Positions 8,359 to 16,657 of a stretch of DNA of 64,000 bases are shown one piece after another. Position numbers and translations under genes: made by a program. The notes beneath the pieces are model-generated. The model was not told the origin of the DNA, ran no database searches, and saw only the letters and a program-made list of their open reading frames with translations. Position 1 is the first letter of the stretch, and every line of letters begins with the position of its first letter. Origin of the DNA: Rhodoligotrophos sp. CJ14 (GTDB taxonomy: Bacteria > Pseudomonadota > Alphaproteobacteria > Rhizobiales > Im1); the NCBI RefSeq assembly GCF_038811545.1, contig NZ_CP133319.1, positions 1,364,001 through 1,428,000 of the forward strand, written 5' to 3'.

Positions 8359-10494
8359 CTAGAGCAGCTTGTCCGGCGTGACAGGCAGCTCCCGGATGCG
8401 CTTGCCGGTTGCGTGGAAGATCGCGTTGGTGATGGCCGGGGCGACACCCACTAGGGCGATTTCGCCGACGCCCTTCACCCCGAGCGGGTTCACATGGGGG
8501 TCGTGCTCCTCGACAAACAGCACGTCCATCACCGCTGGCGCATCCGCATGCACCGGCACCGCATATTCGGCAAAGTTGGCGTTCGGAACCCGCCCATTGC
8601 GGGCATCCACCACCGAGTGCTCCATCAGCGCCATGCCGATCCCGCCGATCATGCCGCCGATGCACTGGCTGCGGGTGGTCTTCGGATTGACGATGCGGCC
8701 GGCCCCATAGGCCCCGACCATGCGCCGCACGCGCGTCTCGCCGAGATCGGGATCCACCGCGACCTCCACGAAAACGGCCCCGAATGCATGCATCGAGAAC
8801 CGCTTGCTCGCATCACCCGGTTTCACGTCCGCCCGGGCCTCGATGGGCTGGCCGAGACGCTGCATGGCCTCCGCCAGCTCATTGGCCCCGCCCCGGGCGA
8901 GTGCCTCCTCGCGCGCCTGCCGGCACGCCGCCTGAACGGCGCTGCCGACGCTTGCCATGGTCATCGAACCGCCATGCACCGGTGCCCGCGGCAGACGGGT
9001 ATCGCCGAGAGTGAACTTCACTCGCTCGACGGGCAGCCCGAGCGTCTCGGCCGCAACCTGGGTCATGGATGTCCAGGTGCCCGGCCCCATGTCGCTTGCC
9101 GCGCTCGTCACCTCCGCGGTGCCATCAGGCAGCAGCCGGGCCAGGGCCGAGGCAGGGGCATAGTTCATGGGATAGGTGGCCGTTGCCATACCCCAGCCGA
9201 TCAGCCAGCGGCCATCTCGCATCGAGCGCGGCTGTGGAGAACGCTGGCTCCAGCCGAAGCGCTCCGCCGCAGCCCGGTAGCACTCCCGGGTCGAGCGACT
9301 CGAGAATGGAAGGCTCTTGTCCTCGTCCTGCTCCGGCTCGTTGCGCAAGCGCAACTCGAGCGGGTCGATACCGAGCGCCATGGCAAGCTCGTCCATGGCG
9401 CATTCCAGCGCGAATACGCCGCTCGCCTCGCCGGGTGCGCGCATATAGGTCGGCGTGTGCACATTCATGGGCGCCAGCCGATGCCGCGTGAAGACATTCG
9501 GACTGGAGTGAAGAAACCGGCTCGCGTTGAGCAGCGCTTCCGTATACTCCTCGTAAGTCGAGGTCTCCTGATATCCCTCATGTATAACGGCCGTGAGCTT
9601 GCCATCCCCAGAGGCGCTGAGGGCGACTCGCTGCACCGTGTGCGGACGATAGCCCACGCCGTAATACATATCCCGCCGCGACAGCATCAGCTTGACCGGC
9701 CGTCCGACGACCCGGGCGCCAAGCGCGGCCAGCGTCACATGCGGCCATACCCGCAGGCCTGAGCCGAAGGCGCCGCCGACAAAGGGCGAGATGACGTGAA
9801 CATTCTCGGCTGGAATGCCGAACACCGCCGCGAGCTCATCCGCAACATTGTGCACCCACTGCGTCTTGTCCCACAGGGTCAGGCGGTCGCCATCCCATGC
9901 AGCGATGGTTGCGTGCATCTCGATAGGGTTATGATTCTCGCGCGGGATGACATAGGTCTCGTCAACCCTGACCTCCGCCGCGGCCAGCGCCCCTTCGGGA
10001 TCGCCGCGCCGTGTCTCGTCCGGCCTGGCCTCGCCCTGGTCAGTCTTCTCATGCGTTGGGTCGGTTGGTTTGGCGCTGCTGATATCGGTGGTCGCTACCT
10101 GAGCTGCGTAGCTGACGCGCACCAGCCTTGCGGCATGGTTTGCCTGTTCCAGGCTTTCGCCGATCACCAGAGCGATCGGCTGGCCTTGATGGTTCACCCT
10201 GTCGTCCTGCAACACGTGCAGACGCTCGCCGGTAACGGGATCAGTCATGCCCTTATGTGGGCGATAAGCGAGCCGAGGCGCGTTGCGGTGTGTCAGAAGA
10301 GCCAGAACCCCGGACGCTCGTTCAGCCTCCGCCGTGTCAATGGACGTGATGCGGCCGCTCGCGATCGTGCTTCGGACCACAGCGGCATAGGCGAGGTTCG
10401 GCACCTCGAATTCGGCGGCATAAGTGGCGGTGCCGGTAACCTTCTGGCGGCCATCGACGCGGCTGACCGGCTTTCCGATGACTGCGGTGGTCAT
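8359..10494 (-). CDS. paoC: Molybdopterin-binding subunit of periplasmic aldehyde oxidoreductase (PaoC-like)
   Basis: A 711-residue large subunit of the xanthine oxidase family, the Moco site of a three-subunit aldehyde oxidoreductase. Family motifs seen are the FVGGAFGSGLRVWPH region, MRAPGEASGVFALECAMDE, and C-terminal GVKGVGEIALVGVAPAITNA with the catalytic glutamate in GVGE. Length is close to E. coli PaoC. Its start overlaps the stop of the FAD subunit by 4 bases. It lacks its own signal peptide, as expected for a subunit carried across the membrane with Tat-bearing PaoA. I assign it to the Pao type because the neighbouring FAD subunit carries the PaoB cysteine insert. Confidence 0.9.
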   Translation of the reverse strand: MTTAVIGKPVSRVDGRQKVTGTATYAAEFEVPNLAYAAVVRSTIASGRITSIDTAEAERASGVLALLTHRNAPRLAYRPHKGMTDPVTGERLHVLQDDRVNHQGQPIALVIGESLEQANHAARLVRVSYAAQVATTDISSAKPTDPTHEKTDQGEARPDETRRGDPEGALAAAEVRVDETYVIPRENHNPIEMHATIAAWDGDRLTLWDKTQWVHNVADELAAVFGIPAENVHVISPFVGGAFGSGLRVWPHVTLAALGARVVGRPVKLMLSRRDMYYGVGYRPHTVQRVALSASGDGKLTAVIHEGYQETSTYEEYTEALLNASRFLHSSPNVFTRHRLAPMNVHTPTYMRAPGEASGVFALECAMDELAMALGIDPLELRLRNEPEQDEDKSLPFSSRSTRECYRAAAERFGWSQRSPQPRSMRDGRWLIGWGMATATYPMNYAPASALARLLPDGTAEVTSAASDMGPGTWTSMTQVAAETLGLPVERVKFTLGDTRLPRAPVHGGSMTMASVGSAVQAACRQAREEALARGGANELAEAMQRLGQPIEARADVKPGDASKRFSMHAFGAVFVEVAVDPDLGETRVRRMVGAYGAGRIVNPKTTRSQCIGGMIGGIGMALMEHSVVDARNGRVPNANFAEYAVPVHADAPAVMDVLFVEEHDPHVNPLGVKGVGEIALVGVAPAITNAIFHATGKRIRELPVTPDKLL

Positions 10495-11489
10495 GCGCGT
10501 GCTCCTGCGATTCCAACCGCGCGCACGATGGCGCGCTGCATGAGCTCGATCTTGAAGTCGTTATCGCCGCGCCCCTGTGCGCCTTCCGCTGCGAATGCCG
10601 CCGCCTGTCGCAGCGCAGCCTCATCGAGGCTGGCTCCGGCCAGAGCCGCTTCCACGCGTGGGACGCGCCAAGGCTTGGTTCCAACCCCGCCAAGGGCAAT
10701 GCGCGCTTGGCGGATGCGTGAGCCATCCATGTCGAGCGCAACCGCCGCCGAGACGACCGCGAATTCGAACGAAGCCCGATCGCGGACCTTGAGATAATGG
10801 GAGCGCCGCGCGGCCGGATTGGCCGGTACAGTGATCGCAGCAATCACTTCCCCGGGCTCGAGCACTGTCTCCATATGCGGCGCATCTCCCGGCAACCGGT
10901 GCAACTCCGCGAGCGGGACAACGCGCTGACCGCTAGGGCCAAGCACCTCGACCGCAGCATCGAGCGCGATGAGCGCGACCGCGAGGTCGGACGGATGCGC
11001 GGCGATGCAATTCTCGCTCGTACCCAGCACCGCGTGCCAGCGGTTTTCACCGCCGATCGCGGCGCAGCCCGAGCCTGGTGCGCGCTTGTTGCAATCCGCA
11101 TAGCCAATGTCACGGAAATATGGGCAACGAGTGCGCTGCAGGAGATTGCCACCCATGGTCGCCTGATTGCGCACCTGTGGGCTCGCTGAGTTCAGCAGCG
11201 CCTCGGAGATCACCGGATACTGCTCCATGATAGCAGGATGAGCCGCAACCTCCGCCATCGTGGCGGCAGCGCCGAGCCTGAGCCCTTGCGATCCGCTCTC
11301 GATGCGGCCGTCGAGAAGCCCGGCGAGGCTGATGAGCCTGTCGGGCCGGCGGACGTCTTCCTGGAGCAGTTGCACCATATCGGTGCCACCCGCGATATAT
11401 TCGGCCGGCGCGTCGTTGCGCCCGGCCTGAGCACCAAAGGCGAGCGCTGCGGAAAGATCGCGGGGCCGTTCTAGGGCAAAGGGATGCAT
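10491..11489 (-). CDS. paoB: FAD-binding subunit of aldehyde oxidoreductase (PaoB-like)
   Basis: A 332-residue FAD subunit of the molybdopterin dehydrogenase family. FAD-binding EYIAGGTDMVQLL lies near the N-terminus. The segment QRTRCPYFRDIGYADCNKR and PGSGCAAI carries extra cysteines that in E. coli PaoB bind an additional [4Fe-4S] cluster. This distinguishes the Pao type from ordinary CoxM-like subunits. It is followed by HAVLGTSENCIAAHPSDLAVAL, another close match to the Pao type. It lies 4 nt downstream of the iron-sulfur subunit and overlaps paoC. Confidence 0.9.
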   Translation of the reverse strand: MHPFALERPRDLSAALAFGAQAGRNDAPAEYIAGGTDMVQLLQEDVRRPDRLISLAGLLDGRIESGSQGLRLGAAATMAEVAAHPAIMEQYPVISEALLNSASPQVRNQATMGGNLLQRTRCPYFRDIGYADCNKRAPGSGCAAIGGENRWHAVLGTSENCIAAHPSDLAVALIALDAAVEVLGPSGQRVVPLAELHRLPGDAPHMETVLEPGEVIAAITVPANPAARRSHYLKVRDRASFEFAVVSAAVALDMDGSRIRQARIALGGVGTKPWRVPRVEAALAGASLDEAALRQAAAFAAEGAQGRGDNDFKIELMQRAIVRAVGIAGARA

Positions 11490-11493
11490 GGGT

Positions 11494-12123
11494 TCAGCCT
11501 CCCTGCGTCGAGCCAGTTACGGATGCCGCGTCTTGGATCGCTGCCACGATATGATCATAGGCGCCGCAACGGCAGATATTGCCGCTCATCCAGTCCCGGA
11601 TCTCCTGGGGCGAGCCGGCATGCCCCTCCGCGATACAGGCAATGCCGGACATGATCTGGCCCGGCGTGCAATAGCCGCACTGGAACGCATCACGCTCGAT
11701 GAAGGCGGCCTGCAGCGGGTGGAGTTCTCCCTCTTGAGCGAGCCCTTCTATGGTCGTGATCTCGCGACCCTCCACGAGCGCCGCAAGCGAGAGGCATGAC
11801 TTCACGCGTTTGCCGTCCATCAGCACCGTGCAGGCGCCGCACTGGCCGAGACCGCAGCCCTTTTTAGAGCCAGTGAGGTGTAGGTGCTCGCGCAGGGCAT
11901 CGAGAAGCGTCGTCCGCGGATCAAGCATCAGCTGGTGCTCGGTTCCGTTGACATGGAGCACCACATCCAGCGCTGCAGACCCTTTCACAGTTTGTTGTGC
12001 TGCTTCTTGCGCAGCCGCGGGTGGGACGACACTGGACATGAGCGATCCTCCTGCAACCAAACCGCTGCCCGCGGCCGCGAGTCCCAGCACCTCTCGTCGT
12101 GTGATTTCATCGCTGCTCATCAC
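11494..12123 (-). CDS. paoA: [2Fe-2S] subunit of aldehyde oxidoreductase with Tat signal (PaoA-like)
   Basis: 209 residues. A Tat-like leader (TRREVLGLAAAGSGLVAGG, residues about 8-26) ends near PPAAAQ. The plant-type ferredoxin cluster follows as GCGLGQCGACTVL, and the second cluster in FQCGYCTPGQIMSG and NICRCGAYDHIV. This subunit passes electrons from Moco to FAD and its twin-arginine leader would carry the complex to the periplasm. It is the first gene of paoABC. No PaoD/XdhC-type maturation chaperone gene adjoins the operon. Confidence 0.9.
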   Translation of the reverse strand: MMSSDEITRREVLGLAAAGSGLVAGGSLMSSVVPPAAAQEAAQQTVKGSAALDVVLHVNGTEHQLMLDPRTTLLDALREHLHLTGSKKGCGLGQCGACTVLMDGKRVKSCLSLAALVEGREITTIEGLAQEGELHPLQAAFIERDAFQCGYCTPGQIMSGIACIAEGHAGSPQEIRDWMSGNICRCGAYDHIVAAIQDAASVTGSTQGG

Positions 12124-12220
12124 CGGGCCTCCGCATGTAACGCCTCACGCGCCGCTCAGTTCGATACCCGCGTGCTGCTCGCTTAATCCTTTATTTAAGG
12201 CCGTCTGGAGGAGATGCCAT

Positions 12221-13069
12221 GTGGCGCGCCTTGTCCAAGGTCGAGTCCTGGCCGACATTCATGCGATGTGGCTCCTGAAACTGACGCTCGCACTCGCTGG
12301 ATGTTACGCTGCTCTTGTCGGCATTCTATACGCGCTGCAGACCCGGCTGATCTTCCCGACCAGCCTTGCAGCCTTCGGACCCGATTTACCTGAGCGCGCA
12401 CGGGCCATCGACCTGGCGGCACAGGACGGCGAGCGCGTGGTTCTGGTACGCCTATCGGCAAGGCGACCCGCAGCCGAACCACGCCCGCTCCTGCTGGGCT
12501 TCGGCGGCAATGCCTGGAATGCCGATGCTGTCGCCCTGACGCTGCACGAGACCTTCCCCGAGCACGAAGTTGCGGCGCTTCACTACCGCGGATATCGCCC
12601 AAGTACTGGAAGCCCGTCAGCCTCGGCCCTGTTCGAGGATGCCCGGCGCGCCCACGACCACCTCGCCCGTGACGCCCAAGCCGGCATTATTGCCATTGGA
12701 CTTAGCCTGGGCGCTGCGGTTGCGGTTGATCTGGCGAGCACCAGGCCTGTGCGGGGCATCGTCCTGGTGACACCCTTCGACTCGCTCAGAGAACTCGCCG
12801 CCCACCACTATCCCTGGATCCCGGTGCGCCTCTTGCTGCGCCATCGCATGGAACCCGCAGCCACTCTGCGCGACCTCGACGTACCCACAGCCATTATCCT
12901 GGCAGAAAACGACACCATCGTTCCTGCGCCACGCTCGACCGCTCTTCGCGAAGCTGTTCGGGATCTGCGCAGCGAGATCGCCATACGCGCCGGCCACAAT
13001 GACCTCTATGGCCATCCCGATTTCGCCGGCGCCTTACGCGCTTCCGTTGCGGCAGTCACGCGTGATTGA
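12221..13069 (+). CDS. Membrane-anchored alpha/beta hydrolase
   Basis: About 282 residues. An N-terminal hydrophobic helix (LLKLTLALAGCYAALVGILY) is followed by an alpha/beta hydrolase domain. The nucleophile elbow reads GLSLGAAVAVDL and the acid/histidine part lies in ILAENDTIVPAPRS and GHNDLYGHPDF. It resembles BAAT/abhydrolase-12 or YqiA-like serine hydrolases; the substrate is unknown. The GTG at 12221 is chosen because GGAGGAG (12207-12213) lies 7 nt upstream. The ATG at 12266, right before the hydrophobic helix, is the alternative. It is divergent from paoABC. Confidence 0.83.
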   Translation: MARLVQGRVLADIHAMWLLKLTLALAGCYAALVGILYALQTRLIFPTSLAAFGPDLPERARAIDLAAQDGERVVLVRLSARRPAAEPRPLLLGFGGNAWNADAVALTLHETFPEHEVAALHYRGYRPSTGSPSASALFEDARRAHDHLARDAQAGIIAIGLSLGAAVAVDLASTRPVRGIVLVTPFDSLRELAAHHYPWIPVRLLLRHRMEPAATLRDLDVPTAIILAENDTIVPAPRSTALREAVRDLRSEIAIRAGHNDLYGHPDFAGALRASVAAVTRD

Positions 13070-13142
13070 GGGATCGTTGCAGCAAATTTCATTTCGCTAC
13101 CGCGATGCTCCATTACCGGAACCGCGGAAGCAATCCGAGAAA

Positions 13143-13586
13143 CTACTCGGCCGTGCTCTTCACCGTCGTTGTGCTTTTCTCTGGCTTTGAACCAGGAACA
13201 TGCGACATCGTCTTGGTGCGGGTGCTCAGATCTTCGCCATGGCGCACTTTGGTCTGGGTCTTCGACTTGCTCCATTCGCCACCATCCTTGGCGGACGCGT
13301 CAGATTTGGCATTGAGATTATTGCTGTTGGCGTTGACCTTCGTGTCGCTGTCAACCTTGCCATCAACAGCAGCCGCACTGCCTCCCGAGCCCACCGTGGC
13401 ATTGTGGCCGGAACCGGTTGTGCAACCCGCGCCGGTGCCGACGGTGCTCGCCGATGTGCTATCCGTTGCGGCGCTTCCGCCGGAGCCTACGGTGGCCGCG
13501 CCGTCACAGCTGTCTTGAGCCTGAACCGGCAGGCTGATCGGAGCGAGAAGCCCCAAGGCGGCCAGCACTATGAGAGATCGTCTCAT
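13143..13586 (-). CDS. Secreted Gly/Ser/Thr-rich low-complexity protein
   Basis: 147 residues with a clear Sec signal peptide (MRRSLIVLAALGLLAPISLPVQAQ). The mature part contains repeats of the type TVGSGGSAA and TVGTGAG, then a charged Lys/Asp/Ser/Thr-rich tail (KSKTQTKVRHGEDLSTRTKT). No enzyme motif is visible. It is the third of three adjacent leftward genes encoding similar low-complexity secreted proteins, and its start overlaps the stop of the second. Function is unknown; a cell-surface or matrix role is only a guess. Confidence 0.7.
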   Translation of the reverse strand: MRRSLIVLAALGLLAPISLPVQAQDSCDGAATVGSGGSAATDSTSASTVGTGAGCTTGSGHNATVGSGGSAAAVDGKVDSDTKVNANSNNLNAKSDASAKDGGEWSKSKTQTKVRHGEDLSTRTKTMSHVPGSKPEKSTTTVKSTAE

Positions 13587-13942
13587 TTCTCGTCCTTCCC
13601 TTTTTTCTGCACGATGACGCAGTCATCGCCCGATCCAGTCGCAACTGAACTTCCGTCGGAAGACGAGGCGGCGGCCGAGGAAGAGCTGCCATTGCCGTGC
13701 GAGTGAACAGTCACACCCGAACCGGTCCCGGTACTGCTGCCGACGGTCGTACGGGCGGAGGCTTTGCCATTGCCGACGGTGACCTCGCTCTCTAGACCGC
13801 CGCTTGTCGAGCCATCCTCGGTCACGACCCGGCAAGGTTTGGACCGCGGTTCAGGTGGCGATTGCGCCTCGACCTGGCTGTAAGAGAGTAGCGCTACCAA
13901 GAACCAGGCGAGGGTCAGAGCCAAAACGTAAAGAGGACGCAT
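13583..13942 (-). CDS. Secreted low-complexity Gly/Ser-rich protein
   Basis: 119 residues with a signal peptide (MRPLYVLALTLAWFLVALLSYSQVEAQ). The mature chain has KPCRVVTEDG, then Gly/Ser/Thr repeats (TVGNGKASARTTVGSSTGTGSG) and a Cys pair (KPC near residue 37, DDC near 108) that could form a disulfide. It overlaps the next gene by 4 bases, so the two are translationally coupled. It is related in composition to its neighbours; I do not recognise a named family. Confidence 0.68.
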   Translation of the reverse strand: MRPLYVLALTLAWFLVALLSYSQVEAQSPPEPRSKPCRVVTEDGSTSGGLESEVTVGNGKASARTTVGSSTGTGSGVTVHSHGNGSSSSAAASSSDGSSVATGSGDDCVIVQKKGKDEK

Positions 13943-13958
13943 GGGTCTTACCCCTGAT

Positions 13959-13990
13959 AGGGCTCAGCCTCGCGACCGCGAAGCCGAGCC
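13959..13990. other. Imperfect intercistronic hairpin
   Basis: GGCTCAGCCTCGC and GCGAAGCCGAGCC form a stem with two non-canonical positions around a short loop. It lies between two genes of the Gly/Ser-rich operon. There is no U-tract, so an attenuator or mRNA-processing/stability hairpin is more likely than a full terminator. Confidence 0.35.
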
Positions 13991-14005
13991 GTTTCCAGAC
14001 TGAGA

Positions 14006-14554
14006 TCAGCTGCAGCTGCCCTTTTTGGCCTGTCCGGGCGGGCAATCCTTGTTGCTCGTGCCGTCCCGCGCCGCACCGGCCGCCGAGCTTCCCGAGCCGA
14101 CCGACGAGCTGGAATCGCCATCACCGGCCGAGCTGCCGCCGGTGCCAACCGAACTGGCGCTGCCGCTGTCACCACTGCCGGCCGCGGAACCGCCCGTGCC
14201 GACAGATGAGCTTGAGCTGCCACCACCGGCCGATGAGCCGCCCGTGCCAAGCGTGCTGGCGCTGCCACTGCCGCTATCGCCGGAACCTGCCGCAGAACCG
14301 CCAGTGCCGATGGTTGAGCTGCTCTGGCCACCGCCAGCGGAGCTGCCGCCGGTTCCAAGGGTCGTGGCACTGCCGCTCCCGCTGCCGGAGCCCGATGCAC
14401 TGCCTCCGGTGCCAAGCGTGGTGCTGCTTTCGCCGCCACCCGCTGACGTGCCACCGGTTCCGGTCGTGGTGGTTGAGGACTGGGCGAGAGCCCCTGCCGT
14501 GGTGCCGGCAAGAAGGGCGAGCACAAGGGCGGATTTTCTGAGCATAGCTGACAC
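14006..14554 (-). CDS. Secreted (S/T)xGTGGS-repeat protein
   Basis: 182 residues. The signal peptide (RKSALVLALLAGTTAGALAQ) is followed by seven or more copies of a 20-25-residue unit built on TLGTGGSSAGGG or SSVGTGGSAAGSGDS. The short C-terminus has two cysteines (NKDCPPGQAKKGSCS). The repeat is strict at protein level while codons vary, suggesting selection on the protein. The GTG at 14554 is preferred because GAGGAGAG precedes it by 5 nt. It is the first gene of the unit, and a GGAAT-N16-CGTT promoter element lies about 60 bp upstream. Confidence 0.75.
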   Translation of the reverse strand: MSAMLRKSALVLALLAGTTAGALAQSSTTTTGTGGTSAGGGESSTTLGTGGSASGSGSGSGSATTLGTGGSSAGGGQSSSTIGTGGSAAGSGDSGSGSASTLGTGGSSAGGGSSSSSVGTGGSAAGSGDSGSASSVGTGGSSAGDGDSSSSVGSGSSAAGAARDGTSNKDCPPGQAKKGSCS

Positions 14555-14611
14555 AGTTTCTCTCCTCGTATTGTGAATCCGACGTCCCCGGATGTCAGGA
14601 ACTGAGGAGAT

Positions 14612-14636
14612 AACGAGGCAGCTTTCGGTTTATTCC
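14612..14636 (-). promoter_or_regulatory. ECF-type promoter element for the Gly/Ser-rich operon
   Basis: On the minus strand it reads GGAAT (complement of 14632-14636), 16 nt, then CGTT (complement of 14612-14615) followed by ATC. This matches the alphaproteobacterial GGAAY-N16-CGTT ECF promoter pattern and has the same spacing as three other elements in the window. The start codon is 58 nt downstream. Confidence 0.6.
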
Positions 14637-14723
14637 TGAGCGATGTGCGCCGAGGAATGCTCCGCGACGGACACAGGGAACCAGGCCAGAGCCGCGCCAT
14701 TGAATCCGGTGGACGAGCCTAGG

Positions 14724-15641
14724 ATGACGAAAATCACCGCCTTTGAAGATATCGAGCTGCGCGAGATGCAGGTGGATTCAACCTCCATCGCTCTGCGCAT
14801 GCATGGCTCGGGCCCGCCGGTTCTACTGCTGCACGGTTTCCCGCAAACGCATCTGATGTGGCGGTTCGTGGCCCCGGCTCTCGCCGCGAGCTTTACGGTG
14901 ATTTGCCCCGATCTGCGCGGATATGGCCGCAGCGGCTGTCCGGCATCGACGCCCGATCATGCCCCCTACTCAAAGCGTGCAATGGCTGAAGACATGGTCC
15001 TGCTCATGGAGCAGCTTGGCTTCTCGCGCTTTTCCATCGCTGGCCATGATCGCGGTGGCCGCGTCGCCTATAGGCTCGCGCTCGACTATCCCGAGCACGT
15101 TGGTCGGCTCGCGGTCCTCGATATCGTGCCGACGGCCGATGCCTGGGAGAAGGCTGATAAGCGCTTTGCCTGCGCATTCTGGCCTTGGTCACTCCTTGCC
15201 CAGCCAGAGCCTCTGCCCGAACGGCTGATCGCCGCCGCCCCGGGTGCGATCATTGACGATGCGCTCAACGCTTGGGGATCTTCACCACAGGCTTTCGGGG
15301 AGAATATTCGCAAAGCCTATATCGCAGCGCTGAGTGATCCGGCGCATATTCACGCGATTTGTGAGGAATATCGGGCGGCAGCGACCCTGGACCATGCTCA
15401 TGACACTGCTGACCGCCAAGCGGGTCGGCGCATCACCTGCCCCGTGCTCGCGCTGTGGAGCAGCAAAGGTGGTCTGCAAAGCTGGTATGCTGAAGCCGGC
15501 GGCCCGCTCGGCCTATGGCGCACTTGGGCAGAGGACGTCTCTGGCCAAGCCTTGGACGCCGGTCATTTCTTCCCCGAGGAGATTCCCGAGATCACCGCCG
15601 ACCTCCTCGGCCGCTTCTTTGCTGCAACGGCTGAGGATTGA
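14724..15641 (+). CDS. Alpha/beta hydrolase, haloacetate dehalogenase/epoxide hydrolase-like
   Basis: 305 residues. Oxyanion region LLHGFPQTHLMW, nucleophile elbow GHDRGGRVAYRLALDYPEHV with Asp as nucleophile, and catalytic His in DAGHFFPEE. The DRGGR context is that of haloacetate dehalogenases. However, in the cap segment FWPWSLLAQP a proline stands where characterised fluoroacetate dehalogenases, as I recall them, have the halide-binding His-Trp pair, so defluorination is doubtful. The ATG at 14724 begins the conserved part; an upstream in-frame ATG exists at 14643. Confidence 0.82.
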   Translation: MTKITAFEDIELREMQVDSTSIALRMHGSGPPVLLLHGFPQTHLMWRFVAPALAASFTVICPDLRGYGRSGCPASTPDHAPYSKRAMAEDMVLLMEQLGFSRFSIAGHDRGGRVAYRLALDYPEHVGRLAVLDIVPTADAWEKADKRFACAFWPWSLLAQPEPLPERLIAAAPGAIIDDALNAWGSSPQAFGENIRKAYIAALSDPAHIHAICEEYRAAATLDHAHDTADRQAGRRITCPVLALWSSKGGLQSWYAEAGGPLGLWRTWAEDVSGQALDAGHFFPEEIPEITADLLGRFFAATAED

Positions 15642-15657
15642 GGGCCGAGCGAAACAT

Positions 15658-16095
15658 CTAATCGTCCGGTAGCAGCGCCGGGTTATAGACCACCTCCCAC
15701 AGATGGCCATCTGGATCCTGAAAATACCCGGCATACCCACCCCAGAATGTCTTCTGCGCCCGCTTCACGAGGCGAGCCCCGGCACCGATCGCTTGCGTCA
15801 TGACCGCGTCGACTTCCGCTTCGCTGCCGACATTATGGCCGAGCGTGAACTCGGTCGCGCTGCGGCCGCCTGGTTCGATGCCGGCATCATGCGCAATATT
15901 CGTCCGCGCGAACAGCGCCAGCTTCAGCCCATGCTGAAGGTCGAAAAACGCCACGGCGCCATGGTCGAATTCTTGTCCGATGATCCCTTGCGTCGAGAGC
16001 CCCAGTCCGTCCCGGTAGAACTTCACCGATGCTTCGAGGTCGTCGACACCGAGGGTGATCACGCTGACGCTGGGTTTCATGGGCCTGCTCTTCAT
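15658..16095 (-). CDS. VOC family protein
   Basis: A 145-residue VOC protein. VSVITLGVDDLEASVKFYRDGLGL forms the first strand-helix unit and GYAGYFQDPDGHLWEVVYNP the C-terminal metal-ligand strand. It is annotated in many genomes as glyoxalase/bleomycin resistance-like, with no proven activity for this subgroup. It ends 16 nt from the converging hydrolase gene. It lies 52 nt downstream of the SRPBCC gene on the same strand and may belong to that operon. Confidence 0.82.
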   Translation of the reverse strand: MKSRPMKPSVSVITLGVDDLEASVKFYRDGLGLSTQGIIGQEFDHGAVAFFDLQHGLKLALFARTNIAHDAGIEPGGRSATEFTLGHNVGSEAEVDAVMTQAIGAGARLVKRAQKTFWGGYAGYFQDPDGHLWEVVYNPALLPDD

Positions 16096-16147
16096 CTTTA
16101 AGGGCCGATATGTGGGTCAGGCAGAGGCCAGCTCGCCCTGTGCCCGA

Positions 16148-16657
16148 TCATCTCGCCAGATTGGCAAGGTCGACCCCGTAAACTGCGGCATTCTTCTGTG
16201 AATAGACGGACCTGTCCTCGACCCTCTCGCCCTTGAGGGCGGCGCTGAGAATGTCGAGCATCGAATGCCAGCCGACGGCGCTTTGCGCGATGAAGCGCTC
16301 GGGGATGGGGAAATGCTTGAAGGTGAGAACCACATCCGCGCCGGATGGCCCAAGCTCGAATGTCGGATAGGATTCCGGATAGGCGGAGACCGCATCCGGA
16401 CCGTCATTCGGATCGAAGACATTCCACGTGTAAACGAGTTTCCGGCAAGGCTGCCACTGGGTGACGATGCCGCGCACATGTCCGCCCATGATGCGCACGG
16501 TCCCTCCCGGTCGTGGCTCGATCGAGCTGTCATCTCCAAACCAGGAGGGCAGAAGCCTTGTATCGGTCAGATGCGCCCAGACCCTCTCGACCGGTCCGGG
16601 CAGAATGCGACGGAAGGTCAGGCATGAGAGGCTTGAAACCTCACCCTTTTCGCTCAT
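16148..16657 (-). CDS. SRPBCC (AHSA1-like) domain protein
   Basis: 169 residues of START/AHSA1-like fold: LTFRRILPGPVERVWAHLTDTRLLPSWFG at the N-terminus, GGHVRGIVTQWQPCRKLVYTW, and a C-terminal helix (GWHSMLDILSAAL). This family often sits with an ArsR regulator, as here: its start overlaps the ArsR gene by 17 bases. The ligand or catalytic role is unknown. Confidence 0.85.
   Translation of the reverse strand: MSEKGEVSSLSCLTFRRILPGPVERVWAHLTDTRLLPSWFGDDSSIEPRPGGTVRIMGGHVRGIVTQWQPCRKLVYTWNVFDPNDGPDAVSAYPESYPTFELGPSGADVVLTFKHFPIPERFIAQSAVGWHSMLDILSAALKGERVEDRSVYSQKNAAVYGVDLANLAR

Noticed and set aside
8494-9762. A 422-codon plus-strand open frame opposite paoC
   Set aside because: Antisense shadow of the molybdopterin subunit; rich in His, Arg and Gly with no motif.
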